The position numbers and the translations under genes are program-made. Below, piece by piece: positions 37,332 through 49,426 of a DNA stretch of 64,000 nucleotides (its first letter is position 1; each line of letters opens with the position of its first letter). Source of the DNA: Butyriboletus loyo (lineage: Eukaryota; Basidiomycota; Agaricomycetes; Boletales; Boletaceae); assembly GCA_038093515.1 (NCBI GenBank), contig JBBPSI010000079.1, positions 42,175 through 106,174 of the forward strand, in the 5' to 3' direction. The notes beneath the pieces were generated by a model. The model saw nothing but the letters and a program-made list of their open reading frames with translations, was not told where the DNA came from and searched no databases.

Positions 37332-37985
37332 GCCTGAATACTTTTGTTGATTTCGTGCTGCTGGTTCAGCATACCCTTGTTTCGGTCTGCTAGTTACTAT
37401 GCAACCATACTCGTGCGTCTTCTGTCCATTACGCTGTAATATTGTAGTTGTTCCCTGTTGTATGTACTAGCTGGACTTCCTAGTATTAACCATCTCCAAA
37501 CCTCCTCATCCACTACCATCCTCTATCTTGGTGAGTTCTTCTTGATAGTTCCCGGAAGGTGATCAACCTCCTGCGGTCTGTCGTCCGTGACATGAGAAGG
37601 CTAAGCATCCACTACGAGATCCTTTTTTTTTGTCGTCCTAACAGAAGGGCATGTTGAGAAGGGACTGCGTGAGAAGTGCAGCAAGGCTGCAGCGTTATTG
37701 CAGCCATGCTAGCCGGATGGACGCGACTAGGCATACCCTGTGGCTTCGATTCTGTGCCTCGAACGTTGTAGGGTACTCCCTGAAGATTGCATGGAAGGCG
37801 GTAGCCGAGCGTGCTCCGGCGGCCTGCGAATGATGAGTCGATCTGAGCGTTTGAGCCACAATGATACCATTACATAATGCATGTTATTGTTGTTTGATTC
37901 GGATTATGATACCGTTTATAGTAGTACTTGCGAAGGGAATCAGCTCAGCACTGAGTACTGAGTACTGAGCACGCTGCTGCCCGTT
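37332..37985. other. No gene seen
   Basis: Intergenic sequence after the Hsp70-like gene, with no supported exon. Confidence 0.5.
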
Positions 37986-38364
37986 AGTGTTGCCCCGAAG
38001 CGAATCGAAGCGAATCGAAGTGTATTTTGGGGACTTCGAAAGCGACAAAGTCGAACGAAGAAGAGCTGATTCACCTCTTGAGGTGGTAACGAAGTGAGTG
38101 GCTATGCAGGCTGAAAGCTCAGCCAATCGTAATTCACATCCAAACGTACTCGACAGCATCGATAGAATGGACAGAAGATGAGCACGTAGATTATCTTCGT
38201 ACAGCAACTACTAATCAGTACGAAATCAGTACGCTTGGTTGGCACTTCGCGAAGTGAACGAGGTAACTTCGACTCAATTCGGATGTATCGAACGCTCGCG
38301 AGGTGGTTCACTTTCGAACCGAATCGAAATTACCTCGAAGTTACTTCGCCTTGACGGCAACACT
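37986..38364. mobile_element. Candidate MITE, 379 bp
   Basis: The left end AGTGTTGCC is mirrored exactly by GGCAACACT at the right end. Inside, related sequences (CGAAGCGAATCGAAG on the left, CTCGAAGTTACTTCG on the right) continue as imperfect inverted repeats. A second inner inverted repeat pairs GAGGTAACTTCGACTCAATTC with GAATCGAAATTACCTC. There is no coding capacity. The terminal sequence resembles hAT-type ends, but I could not find an 8-bp target duplication, so the class is uncertain. Confidence 0.45.
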
Positions 38365-38830
38365 GCCTTGATTCCTTCAGTGTGAGTCCCGACCGGGAGA
38401 AAGTGCCATGGGTTGTTGAGCCTCGAGCATTGTAAATAATGACGGATTGGAAAAATTGACTCACGGCCGAGCCAGCGCTCGGATCCAGCCTTGTCGGAAT
38501 TTGACGATATGAGATCCGAAAAGAAGTTCAATAACCCGCAAGAAAAAAGGGGATGTTGTGCACCGTTTCTCAAGCTAGCACTTATCTGGATGCCGCCACG
38601 CTTTTGACGTGTCCCTACGGACACATATATGTACTAGCCTGAGTTTATCGCCACCACCTCCTCAGAGCACCTGTAGCACGCAGCAAGGTGTTAACGTAAC
38701 CACTCTACCCTGAACGGATGGACGATGGATGGAGTCGGCGTGATAGACTTCTTATAGACGGAGTGACTGCGGTGAGCTGCTGAGTCGCAACTCTCCCTCA
38801 CTCCCGTCGCCACTGGTCACCATCAGCACT
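38365..38830. other. 5' flank of PRKK-5
   Basis: There is no gene. The last ~150 bp share blocks with the flanks of PRKK-6 and PRKK-7, notably a CTTATAGACGGA-TGACTGCGGT segment and a CTCTCCCTCACTCC-like leader before the ATG. Confidence 0.5.
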
Positions 38831-39612
38831 ATGGAAGACCGCGTATCATTCATGCTGAAAAGCATGATCACAGCCGTAGAGGAAGGCTTCTCATACGATG
38901 GTATCGTGTCGATACCAGAAACGGGTCTGGAGGACGTCGGGTACTACAGTGTTGTTCTGACTGGCCGGCTCGAAGACCGTGTGGTTCGTTCTTTACCCCT
39001 CCCATCGACAGCGATAACATACAAGTCATGCAGCATGCTATTCGGGATCGACTTTGGGCAGCCATATCAAAGGGGGTAAAGCGGTAAGTCGTTTCTCATC
39101 AAAGTTCGTGTCTAAAGGGCGTGCTGATATGGGGTAACGCAAGCGTCTTCCCAAAACGAAATCGGCCCCAGATTGATGATAGCGTAAGTCCGATCGACTC
39201 CAAATTCGGTTCGGGTGGCAAGCCTGATGTTGCTGAGGCGCCCCCTCAGGATTCACCCCCGCAGGACCCCCAGCATTCAGCCCTTGGTACGAAAACGCCG
39301 AGGAAGAAGGTCGTGCGTGAGGAGGATAAGGATGGTGGTCAAGAGAGAGCGCCACGGGAAGACGAGCAGGACCCAGCGGACATCGCGCACCCAAACGTCG
39401 ACCCGCGAATGTCGACGAACGAGGAGGCCGTTCCCCTTACAGACATCGACCAGAAATTGACAGGGAGGCATAGTCAGCCACAGCTCGCCTCAACGGCGAG
39501 ATCGTCGATGAAAGGGGAGCATGTCATTCTTCCTCTAAGTATTGGTCAACAGCCAAGAAAGAAGGATCACGGTGACAAGAGAACCGAAGGCGGCTCTGGC
39601 CGAAACGATTGA
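38831..39612 (+). CDS. PRKK-5: PRKK-module protein, intact
   Basis: Three exons (38831-38983, 39034-39083, 39144-39612) give 223 residues in frame. Exon 1 encodes the 51-residue conserved N-terminus, with core EEGFSYDGIVSIPETGLEDV. Exon 2 encodes HAIRDRLWAAISKGVKR. Exon 3 starts VFPKRNRPQIDDS, then a proline-glutamine stretch (PPQDSPPQDPQ), then charged modules with cores TPRKK, RAPRED and QQPRKK and the recurring linker DIAHPNVDP. Exon and phase structure match PRKK-2. No known domain, signal or membrane segment is visible. Exon 1 is the only well-folded-looking part. It lies downstream of the Hsp70-like gene with no coiled-coil partner nearby. Confidence 0.7.
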
Positions 39613-40170
39613 GAATTGAGACGGATTGGTGGTGGCCGTGGCTGTCATCCATGAAATCATGCCGTTCCTGCTTCCCTGTGTCCTTGAGTAGTTCTGATTG
39701 AGTTTTATTTTGCTTCATATGTGCCTGCATGAGAGCTTCAGCGGTCATGGAGCAACCCTAAAGATCGAGGAGGTCATATGTACTTCAATCTCTAGACGAT
39801 GCCCCGAGAATTCCTCTAAAGAGCAGCAGTGGACCTCCCACTCACTCGCTCCCTCTGCATCATCCTCGTCTGCCTCATCTTCGGTGACTGGGTCTGGAAG
39901 GTCCGCGAGAACATCTGTTTGAACTGAAATCAGTTATGTAGAACAGGTATTGGAGTATGCTACATCCCCCCGGCATAATAGCGCTCGAATGCATACGGAA
40001 GGTCGTACCGGTTCTGGAATATACGGGCGGCGCTGTTGACTAGCGAGGGGAGGGATGTTCACGTACTATATCCCATCGTGACTTCTCACCATCCCAGTCC
40101 CGCCTGAAGCGATTCTGGTGGTACTTCCAATCTGTTCCCAGAGCTAATGGTCAGAAATGCAGACCCCACA
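39613..40170. other. No gene seen
   Basis: Intergenic sequence with only short frames. Confidence 0.45.
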
Positions 40171-40470
40171 CTACTCTCCGAGCCCGAAAATGTCTGCCGT
40201 CCGAAGATTGACCTGCGGGTGGTCTTGCTGCCATAGAATGACTGCAGACAGGTCATGCCTCCCCACATAGTAATCCTCCCGCATGTAGATATCGAAGAAT
40301 GTGGTCCTGACATATTCGGCCCGGTCTGCAGCATCCCGAAACGCCAGTCGACAGAAACCCAGAACGTTGACGTGATGCATCAAATTGGAGCGAATGGCAT
40401 ACTTCATTTCATCAGTCAACTTTGCACCATTACCACTGTCCCGACAGCCTTGCAGGAGCTTTGCGAGCAC
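40171..40470 (-). CDS. Hypothetical ORF, unrecognised
   Basis: A 99-codon minus-strand frame has natural-looking composition (EMKYAIRSNLMHHVNVLGFC, FFDIYMREDYYVGRHDLSAV). No family was recognised. Sequence after its stop could hold a further exon, since a WKYHQNRFRRDWDG reading lies about 50 bp on. The frame upstream of its first codon conflicts with the neighbouring open frame, so it may be a fragment. Confidence is low. Confidence 0.3.
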   Translation of the reverse strand: MLAKLLQGCRDSGNGAKLTDEMKYAIRSNLMHHVNVLGFCRLAFRDAADRAEYVRTTFFDIYMREDYYVGRHDLSAVILWQQDHPQVNLRTADIFGLGE

Positions 40471-40554
40471 AGCACCACGACAGAGAAACCGGCGAACAAG
40501 ATTCTCTTAGTGAGGAGGGATGGGAGTATAAGTCGTGTTAGTTGTACCGTTGTC

Positions 40555-41035
40555 GGCAGACAACTCCGACGAGATCGTGACTTTGGAGCCCGCTGTCGCA
40601 ACCCAGCAGGGTCTTTTTCTTGGATGGACAAAAAAACAATTTAGAGACATCGTTCAATCTCGACGCGCTACCTGCACGACACTACGAATTGGCCGTATTC
40701 TGTTCAACCTCGATGTACCGTCCCTCCCTACCCTCAAGTCTACCATGCACGAGTTCTTACCGTTTGGTACACTTTCTTTGTTTTCTCATGGTCGCCCAAT
40801 GGACGTTTAGAAACGGTAGAATCACTTACAGACGAGATTGGACATGGCTACGAGGGGATCTACGTTCTTATATATTTCGAATTCCCGCTCTCTGATGACG
40901 GTGCCACGCTGCCCTGGCTGAGGAAACATGAAGATTGGCGCATCATTTACGGTGTCGGTGAGTAAAAACATCTCCTCTCAAGCCGTCGAAATGGCGGTGG
41001 ACAAATGTTCCATTACTAGAAGTTTACAGCTTGAT
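40555..41035 (+). pseudogene. Broken copy of the first exons of the sacsin-like gene
   Basis: The segment parallels 42930-43385 of the intact gene downstream. It retains an NSDE remnant of the QNSDDA motif, then a CTCAAGTCTACC stretch, CCGTTTGGTACACT from intron 3, the identical 20 bp GTCGCCCAATGGACGTTTAG opening exon 4, and later GGTGTCGGTGAG and TTTACAGCTT. Indels and stops break the reading frame. The copied part includes introns, so this is a DNA-level duplication and not a retrocopy. PRKK-6 lies between it and the intact gene. Confidence 0.7.
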
Positions 41036-41335
41036 CTGGTGGCGGTGAGTGTAATGCTATCCACGTTACCATTCTTGGGATTCTTCAGAATCAGGGACTG
41101 ACACTCGCGCCGCTACAATAAAGATAGAAATGCTGGCCTGAGGTGGGAAAATGGCTATCTCCTGCGGTGCTACCCAGCAAGGTGTTGGCATAACCACGTG
41201 GTGCAGTGTACACCAGACCCTGGGTTAAAGGGGCGGTGTGATCGACATGTTGCACTGTTCTTATAGACGGAATGACTGTGGTGGAGGGCTGCTTTACGAC
41301 TCTCCTTCATTCCGTCGGTACGGGCAATCAGTACT

Positions 41336-42215
41336 ATGTCAAACCGCACGTCACTCGTGTTGGATAACATGATCGCAGTCGTGGATGAAGGCTTCTCATA
41401 CGATGGCGTCGTGTCGGTACCAGAAACGGGTCTGGAGGATGTCTGGTACCGAGGTGATTTGGCTAGCTGGCTCGATGACGGTGTGGTTCGTCCTCTACTC
41501 TTCTTAGCTATAGCGATAACGGACTAGAGAGTCATGCGATCCAGGATGTATTTGGACGGGCAATGGCAGCCATTTCGCAGGCGGCGACTAGGTGAATCGT
41601 TTCTCTTTGAAGTTCTCAAGAGTGTCCTGACGTGAGTGATGCATAGATTCTTCCGCGATGGAACTCATGATGATCCCCCACCTGTTCAAGACTCACCATC
41701 CCTACAGGACTCGCCATCTATACAGAACGCCTCAGCCCCAGGAGGTCTCAGCCCTTCACGCCTCAGCATCCCCACAGAACTCCCCATCTCTACAGGACAC
41801 CTCAGCACAGCAGGACTCTAGCAAGGAAAGAAAGCAGGTATCGGTGGACGTTGGTCAGAGATTGCCGCGAAAGAAGAGTTAGCGGGTTCTGGAGGACATT
41901 GCGCACCCAAATGTCGACCAGAATCTGTCAATGCCGATGGACGAGGAGGTCACAGATATCTACCAAGGTAGTCAGCCCCAGTTCGCCAGTGAGGAGAGAT
42001 TGCCGAAATACATTGATCTGGAGAGACTGCCCAGAAAGAAGGGTGGCGACGAGGAAAGAATTCGTATCGTTCCTACTTCCCTTGTCCTTTCAGTCCTGGG
42101 TAAGCTTACGATCGGCTGGTCCATGCCTGCCTATTCTTGGTGGCCAGAAAAAGTCGCGTCTCGTATCCTGTTTACTCCCTGCATGGGAAGACTCTGGATG
42201 GTGGCATTGAGGTAG
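41336..42215 (+). pseudogene. PRKK-6: PRKK-module gene with frameshift and in-frame TAG
   Basis: Exon 1 (41336-41485) encodes the conserved N-terminus with core DEGFSYDGVVSVPETGLEDV, and exon 2 (41545-41591) encodes DVFGRAMAAISQAATR. Exon 3 from 41649 opens in frame with a short SLQDSP-type repeat, but this frame stops at 41821. The PRKK modules (VGQRLPRKKS, then DIAHPNVDQ, ERLPRKKGG) lie in another frame and are cut by a TAG at 41880-41882, with conserved module sequence on both sides. The gene therefore has at least two lesions. A shortened ~120-residue product with exons 1-3 remains possible. The flank and exon structure match PRKK-5. Confidence 0.6.
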
Positions 42216-42696
42216 GGGAAATATATGAGATACGGTCGATATACTCATAATGCATAACAACGGTTCCTAGTAATGACCATCAAGCGAGACTAGGTTTAGT
42301 CAAGGTTGGGTCACCCTGAGTGTAGGGTTTATGCATTATGATCATGAGAATATCGACTGTACAGTCCGAGCAACGTGGCGAAGTATAACCGTCACATTAG
42401 AAGCTGACAATGATCTACCTATGTAGAGTATAAAATGTATACGTAAGATTGGGCCTGTGTTCCGCTTACAAAGCACAAAGCAGCATTGAAGCCTGCTGCA
42501 CTGGCGCGCAGGCTTCGCCACTGGTTTACCACTCCCATCGGCGTCACAACTCACGAACTCGCGACTATCCTCACCAGTATATCAATACGCTGGTCTCTGC
42601 CTGAAACTTGAAGAACATAGTAGTCTGTATACATTGATTAATTCACGTAGCGAGGCAACAAGAAGTAACGGACTTTCTCGACAAACGTACCCACGA

Positions 42697-45600
42697 ATGG
42701 CTCGCGACCGTAATACATTGGTGTGTCCACCAAATCCGTCTAGAATCCTCCCTTCTCACTTGCTCTTGATTATATTAGTGGGAAACTGGACAAGATGAAT
42801 CAGTGGAAGTTAACCAACGTGCATTGATCGACAAAGTGCTTGCGCGCTACTCCGGCGAGTTCACCGGTGAGAGATTCTGGCGGCGTTCCGTGGTGGTCCT
42901 TTCTCAGTTTGAAACTCTTGACGGCGTCAGTATTCCGGGAACTCCTTCAGAACTCTGACGATGCTCGGTCGTCCGCGGTCGAAATTCGTTTCGAGACTGC
43001 GGGATACCTACTTCGGAAGGACAGCGAGCCAGGAAACATCGATATACCACCCCTCCCTGGTCTCAAGTCTGCTTATGTACGAGTACTCGGTGGAATCATG
43101 CCGTTTGGTACACTCCTTTGTTGACTTCTTTTTGATCAAGGTCGCCCAATGGACGTTTAGGAACAATGGAATTACCTTTAGAGACGAGGATTGGACACGA
43201 CTACGAAAGATCGGTGAGTGTTCCATTTGTTGATTTAAAATGTCCGTTCTCTAATCCGTCTCGCGCTGCTCTAGCTGAAGGAAACCCCGACGAGGAGAAG
43301 ATTGGCGCCTTTGGTGTCGGTGAGCGAAAACATCTCTTCTGTCGACATGGCTGTGGACAAATGCTCGATTAGGATTTTACAGCTTATTTTCGGTGACGGA
43401 GGAGCCCTTTGTGTCATCTGGAGGTACAGTATTTTATATCTTTGGGACTATATGGTTTAGCTTCCTTTCAGGGCATGGCATGCAATTTTATTGGAAGGAT
43501 AACAAAGATCAGGTATCATTAGTCCCAGCATACCGGTTCTCTTCCTCATTGTATCATCTATCAGTTGAATGTCCGTCGTGGTGATCTCCCTTCAAAAGGA
43601 ACCGCAGACCCATGGACAACGTTCGAAATGACACTCCGAGAAGCTAGTCCTATACCGCCTGCGTTTGACTTTATGCGATTTCTTACATCCTCAATTACGT
43701 TCATGGTTCACCTGAACGATGTCAGCGTGTATTTTGACGAACATTGCATTGGCCACGTCGAGAAGTCACCTGGTGTGGCTAAAGCTGTCGACCTTCCCAG
43801 AGGATTGAAACGATCCAGCCAGTCGAATATCATGAATATCAAAGGTGTACAATCTCACCGTGAGTCTGCCCCATGCTGTTTGCTCACCCACTGATTATCC
43901 ACCGTAACTAGCCATCAGGATCAAGGCAGAGGTCATGCATGCTGTATATGCTGCCGGGACTGAGAAACGACCATTACTAGAGGTCTTGGAGCCTCACAGG
44001 CCTAAGGGCGGCTTTTTCTCTTCCCTTGTTTCTGTCTTTACGAGTCAATCAACACCTCGGCCTGAGACTCCAGCGTTACCACCACAGCCTCCCAGGGATC
44101 CAACAGAGTTACATGAGATGAACGTGGTTCTCACTGTGTTCACTGCAGACGTGGATGTCAAGGTGGACAAGAAACTCTCTGCTGAACTCCTTCGGTCTAC
44201 AAAGAAGAAACCTCCTGCATGGCTCAAATATGATTTGATCTATGTGAGTGTTTCGATCGATCATTTCATGAAGACTTATCACACTTTGTACGAAGACTGG
44301 GAAAGATGAGTACGACCAGAGTATTGCTGATGACAAGAACCAGCCAGTGGCATGTGGGAGCATTTTCCAGGGTCTTCGTGCCGATTTGAATGGGTTTGTA
44401 ATGCCAACGCTCACTTTGAGTGTTGACTAACGTTGCATTAGGGTTGGGCATACGCGGATTTTCATTGTCTGCGTCAACGTCATTTCAGCCCCCACCTTTC
44501 ATTAATCTCTCTGTGTAGGGACACGCTACGGCTCAAACGACAGGTATCGGTGGCCACATGGCGTCCCGCTTCATCCCGACTGTCGAGCGTGAATCGATAG
44601 ATCTCGTGTAAGCGTGTCATCTTGTCTTGTTACATATATATTCACACGACCCGTCTCAGCGACAGGAATGTTGCAGGTGAGCAGCTCCTTACGAGTTTCT
44701 GATATCTGCTTAGCCTGCTCTAGTCTGGAATAGAGAGTTGCTGTATGTTGGAGGGTTCCTGGCTCGCGCGGCGTACGAATTGGAACTCTCCAACATCCAG
44801 AATTTGTGGGAAGGCGCAGCCAAATCTGATGGTACGCCAGACTTCCGTCCACCACAGGAGTTGGAGGATTGGCTCCTTCAGCGTTTCATTCATGTTCTCA
44901 AATTCTTCACCTTTCATCACTCTACTCCCTCATCGGAGGTATCACCGTTGCTGGAAACCTCGTTTTATGGATGTTCCGCTTTGCCCTTGAGGCTTCTCTC
45001 ATCTGCTGGTATCCGTGGGGCTCCTGATATCAAGGAATTCGACCCCGTTTTCTCGAAATTCCTTAAACACCTCCCGGTTTTACCGCAATCTGTCATCCTG
45101 GAAGGTGCGCGTACTATCAAAGCCCTGCAAGCTCAAGGCATGCTGTCCCCTATAACCTTTGTCGATGTCCTGCAAGAATTACGGCAACATCCTCTCAGCG
45201 AACAGGAACTCATTGCTTGTCTTAAATGGTGGACCGGCCTTAAGCAAGATAGTACCGACGTCAATATGGCTCAGATCCGTGTACAGTTGTTGAATGCGGC
45301 GGTTCTCAGTAGTGCAGATGGAAGAGTACTTCCGCTATCATCAGTACAGCATTTCATCAATACCAGGACGCTTGGTACCCATATCCCATTGGACGGGCCG
45401 CTTCCCGTGACCCTCATGCCCTTGAATGTCACCAAGCATTTTACGCCTCCAGAGTTAACGAGCTTCCACTGGGCCGAATTTACTATCATCGACTGGTTAC
45501 AACACATCTCGCAATCCGATGTCATGGCGGCGAATCCGGATCACGACTTCACCAAGTCGGTTGACTGGGCTGAGCGTGTACTGACCATTCTATCTCGTAT

Positions 45601-48600
45601 ATGGTCTTCGCTGTCAAATGAGATGCATACTTCAGCGAAGAAGGTGTTCGCTGGCAAAAAGTGTATCCCAACGTCGTGTGGCCTAACGTCCCCGGAGCTC
45701 TCGTATTTCCCCAATACCAACGTGACGTTGTTTAGCGACCTTCCGCTGGTACAGTTTCCCTCGGGTCTTACTATCAAGGGCCAGATGGAGAAACTGCTCT
45801 CCTTTATTGGTGTCCGGAAACATGTCGATCTCCAGCTTGTTTTCAATCGGTAAGTCGACTTGGCCTTACTGAATTCGTGACTACAGCCGTGTATCTAGTA
45901 TGGTCAAGACTGGAGATTGGAGTATCTCCGACCTCGTGGGCTATCTTGTCCAGGTGCGGGATACGTTGACCACGGAGGAATTTGCCAAACTGGCGTCGAC
46001 GGCAGCGTTTCCTAAAGAAGGTGCACCGCCGGCTGTGGGACAGAAGAACCCTCGCTATTGTGCTCGAGAGCTCTATGAGCCTGTTGGCATCTTCCGGCAA
46101 CTGCAACTCCCCGTCCTCGATTGGGGTGAGAAATCCAAGTGGCGGAATAATTCAGAAGAAGGTTAGCTCTGGACTTAACACTACCATTGAAGAGCGACTA
46201 ACCTGATGGCTCGATAGCCAAGCTGCTCTATCGGCTTGGGTTGCGTCGCTTCCCACCTTTGGAAACTACGGTGATGCTGTGTTCTTCCTCGGATACTGCT
46301 GTTCGTGCGATCGCTTTCAAGTATCTGTGTGACAACATTCCTTCGAAATACCCGGATTATAATCCAGACAACTTCAGGCACATTGCATTTATTCCTTCAG
46401 AGGGTGAGGACGGCACTCATTTAGGAAAGCTGGGCGAGGTACATTGTCCTCACAGTATCATATTACCTCTGTTAACATGGTTGCTTTCGCCAATCTAGGT
46501 GTTCTCTGTGGCTCAGTGGAAAGTACTTGGCTTCTCAGTCGTTCAAGACAGCTGTCGAGAAGCCGCCGTCAGCAAATTAGGCATACAGCCCCACCCGCCT
46601 ACATCGATGCTCCTCTCCTTGCTGGAGAAAACACCACCGCCCAACGAAGCGACCGCACGGCAGTGGTTTGAGATTCTGGCAGAGCGCATCTCGAGTAAGC
46701 CTTTCTCTCGCACCTTAATTCGATTCTCTCAAAGCATGTGATAGGTTTCACCCAACACCAGTTGACGATACTTTCAAAGCTGCCGATCGTCCCAACGAAG
46801 GGTTCAGGCACTCAACAATTGAGATGGCTCACACCTAATCAGTGTTACCTGTGTGATGGTACCAAAGGCGAATTTCATTCCAGGTTGTTCGTCTTTGTCG
46901 ATTTCGGGCCCGTCGCAAATAGATTTTTGAGTGCCTGTGGTTCGAAGAACGAGCCTTCCATAGATGAGGTTGCGGAAATCTTGATTTCCGATCCCAAAAA
47001 GTTTTATGAGCTTTCTGGAGGGTACGAAAAGTGCGTGTCTTGCCCCTGTTCTTGTTAGTGGTTGTCCACTGACTTGGCGGCCACAGTTTCTTGGCAGCGT
47101 TACGCAATCTGGCTGTCAATAACCATGCTATCACCCCTGGCACAATGAGCAAGATGAAGATATCGCCCGTCTTGCTCGGTATGCGTCGCCAGAAAGCTTC
47201 GAAAACGTTCCCGGACAAGACTTTGCCGTCGGAATGGGAGGAAGAAGGATGGGATGATCTGCACGATCTACGGAAAGCCAGTGAGATTGTCATCGCTGAC
47301 GATACGAATACGTACCAGCTGTTCAGCGACTCTATCTTTGCCGCACCGCAAGAAGACCTTTTGGAAGGTGCGAAAACAATGTGACATGACCAGAGAGAGG
47401 TATATTATGACCAACCATGCACTTACAGGCTTTTATGCATCGCTTGGATCGCGACGCTTGAGCACTGTTGTTCGAGAAGAGTATAAAGTCTCACATGAGA
47501 GATCCGATTCCAAGGTTGCCGCTGACGTCCGGGCTCTCGTACTCGAGAGGCTACCGTTGTTCCTCCACGAACATACCCACACCCGCACAAAAGTGTCTCT
47601 TTCGTGGCTTTCTGGTGCGCACAACTTCAAAGTCAAGATGTTTGCGAAGCTGGTTGTCTCCAAAACGCTTGATATCGGGACCAGCAAAACGACGCGCACG
47701 CTGGACGCATCGGCAGTTGCTAAGCGTGTCGGTACCGGACCGATCGAGCTGTGGCTGTCTGACAACGCACAGGTGGACATGTATGAGTGAGTTGCTGCTC
47801 TCCGTTCTTCTGCATTTTACTCTGGTGTTCAGTTATATAACCAGAGTTGCAACTTCTCTCTGTCGGCTACTATTCGAGAAGGCCAAGATCAACGATGCCC
47901 TGCTATTTATGACGATTCTCTCTACTGATTTGAAAGCGTTGAAACGAAGAGGTTATAACGGTCGGTATATTGTACATTCCTGTCCCCGAGTCTTTCGACT
48001 CACACACACGTCCCCCATAAGTTGACAAGATTCTCAGGCAACAGCAACAAGACAGGATGTTGGCAGAAGAAGTCAGGAGAAGCCGCTACATTGGATCAGA
48101 GCAGTCTAACTCTTCGACAACCCTTATCCCCCAACCGGTGGCACCACAACCATTGAGAGCGAACCATCCTGATTCCATTGCTACGCGCTCCAAGTCACCT
48201 ACGCGGCGCCCTGGGTTGCCTGGAGGCTGGGAGCCCACACCAGGCTCATCTCCGCCTCCCACAATTCCACCTCCAGCTGCGACTCCGGGTGTACTAGAGC
48301 AGCTTCCGAAGGAGTTGGTAACCGCACGTCCAGTGATTCCTCCTTCCACTCCTGAGCCCACCAACAACGCCTATCCTATCGGCAACGCGCTACAGAGTTG
48401 GAAACGCAAGCTTATTTCACATATACCATCTTCCTCAGAGATCGTTCGATCCAGCCCGTCTCCTCAGGCACCACAGTACGCTCGAGTTGCATTTTAGAAC
48501 GACTGTCCCGTTGATGCTGTCGTATAGGAACACGCGACACGTGACACCCCAAAGTAACATTCGTGGGTGATATGCATACGTCTACATTCACTGTGATTTG

Positions 48601-49426
48601 ATGTGTGTTGTTCAGGGGCCAATGTTGATATGGCAGTCAAGGCATGCAAGCCTGAAGAAGGGACATTACTGCATAATCGCAAGAGGATGGAGATTGTCAA
48701 GGAGTCTCTAGATGAGGGTTATTGCGACACGTCTGGCCAGGTTGGAAACCTGGAGCTCCTTGGTAGGTTGTAGGTTCGTTCATCCACCACCGGTTACTGA
48801 CAATCTGACTAGGGAAAATGGGAGATGTGAGAGTCTTTGCCACGAAAGGTGAGAATGTTGAAATGGACAAAGTATGGGTTTCTCAGCGATGAATAGATGT
48901 GCCCGACACCGACACGTTTATGGTGCGGATGCGCGACCCGCTCGCTCGGTTTATACACGTCATTACGCCTCTCGCTCAGATATACAACCTTCCGATGACC
49001 TCGTTGCACATTTTCTATGACATGGCCGGAGGACTGATCGCGTTCAACAGGAGCGGAAGTATTTTCCTTAATCTACGCTATTTCGAGGCATGGCGTGAGT
49101 GTCATTGACGCTCTCAACCCTCGATGACGATAGAGCTAAGAATGAATGATCTCACGCACAGACGACCAGGACGTCAAGAACGGTCATCGACAGAAAGCTC
49201 AGACATCTTGGTCTGTCTACGTTGCCTTGGCCTCGTCCGCTTTCGGTGGCTGATGGTTGTTTCTTTTGTCGGACACTTTATTATGTTTAGGTTCTTCACG
49301 CTCGCACACGAGATTGCACACAACCTCATCGAGCCGCACAACTCGGAGCACGAATTTTACTTTTCTGCGATATGCGAAGCACACGTGCTTGCATTGTCGG
49401 GACTTGTAGGGGCTGCCGTGGTTTGA
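42697..49426 (+). CDS. Sacsin-like GHKL ATPase with C-terminal HEXXH domain
   Basis: The gene has many exons and a product of roughly 1,800 residues. The first exons are 42697-42720, 42779-42866, 42931-43076, 43141-43213 and 43275 onward. One middle exon is a 17-nt microexon (44660-44676). The N-terminus has GHKL (Hsp90-type) nucleotide-binding motifs: FRELLQNSDDA, then GNPDEEKIGAFGVGFYSLFS. The middle is the large conserved region of fungal sacsin-like proteins (LLYVGGFLARAAYELELS, LKWWTGLKQD). It is followed by a disordered proline-rich stretch near 48100-48490. The C-terminus carries LAHEIAHNLIEPHNSEHEF, a zinc-peptidase-type HEXXH with downstream His/Glu residues. The join across 48490-48620 is the least certain part. 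If it is wrong, the HEXXH domain would be a separate gene. A chaperone or protein-quality-control role is inferred from sacsin. Confidence 0.85.
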
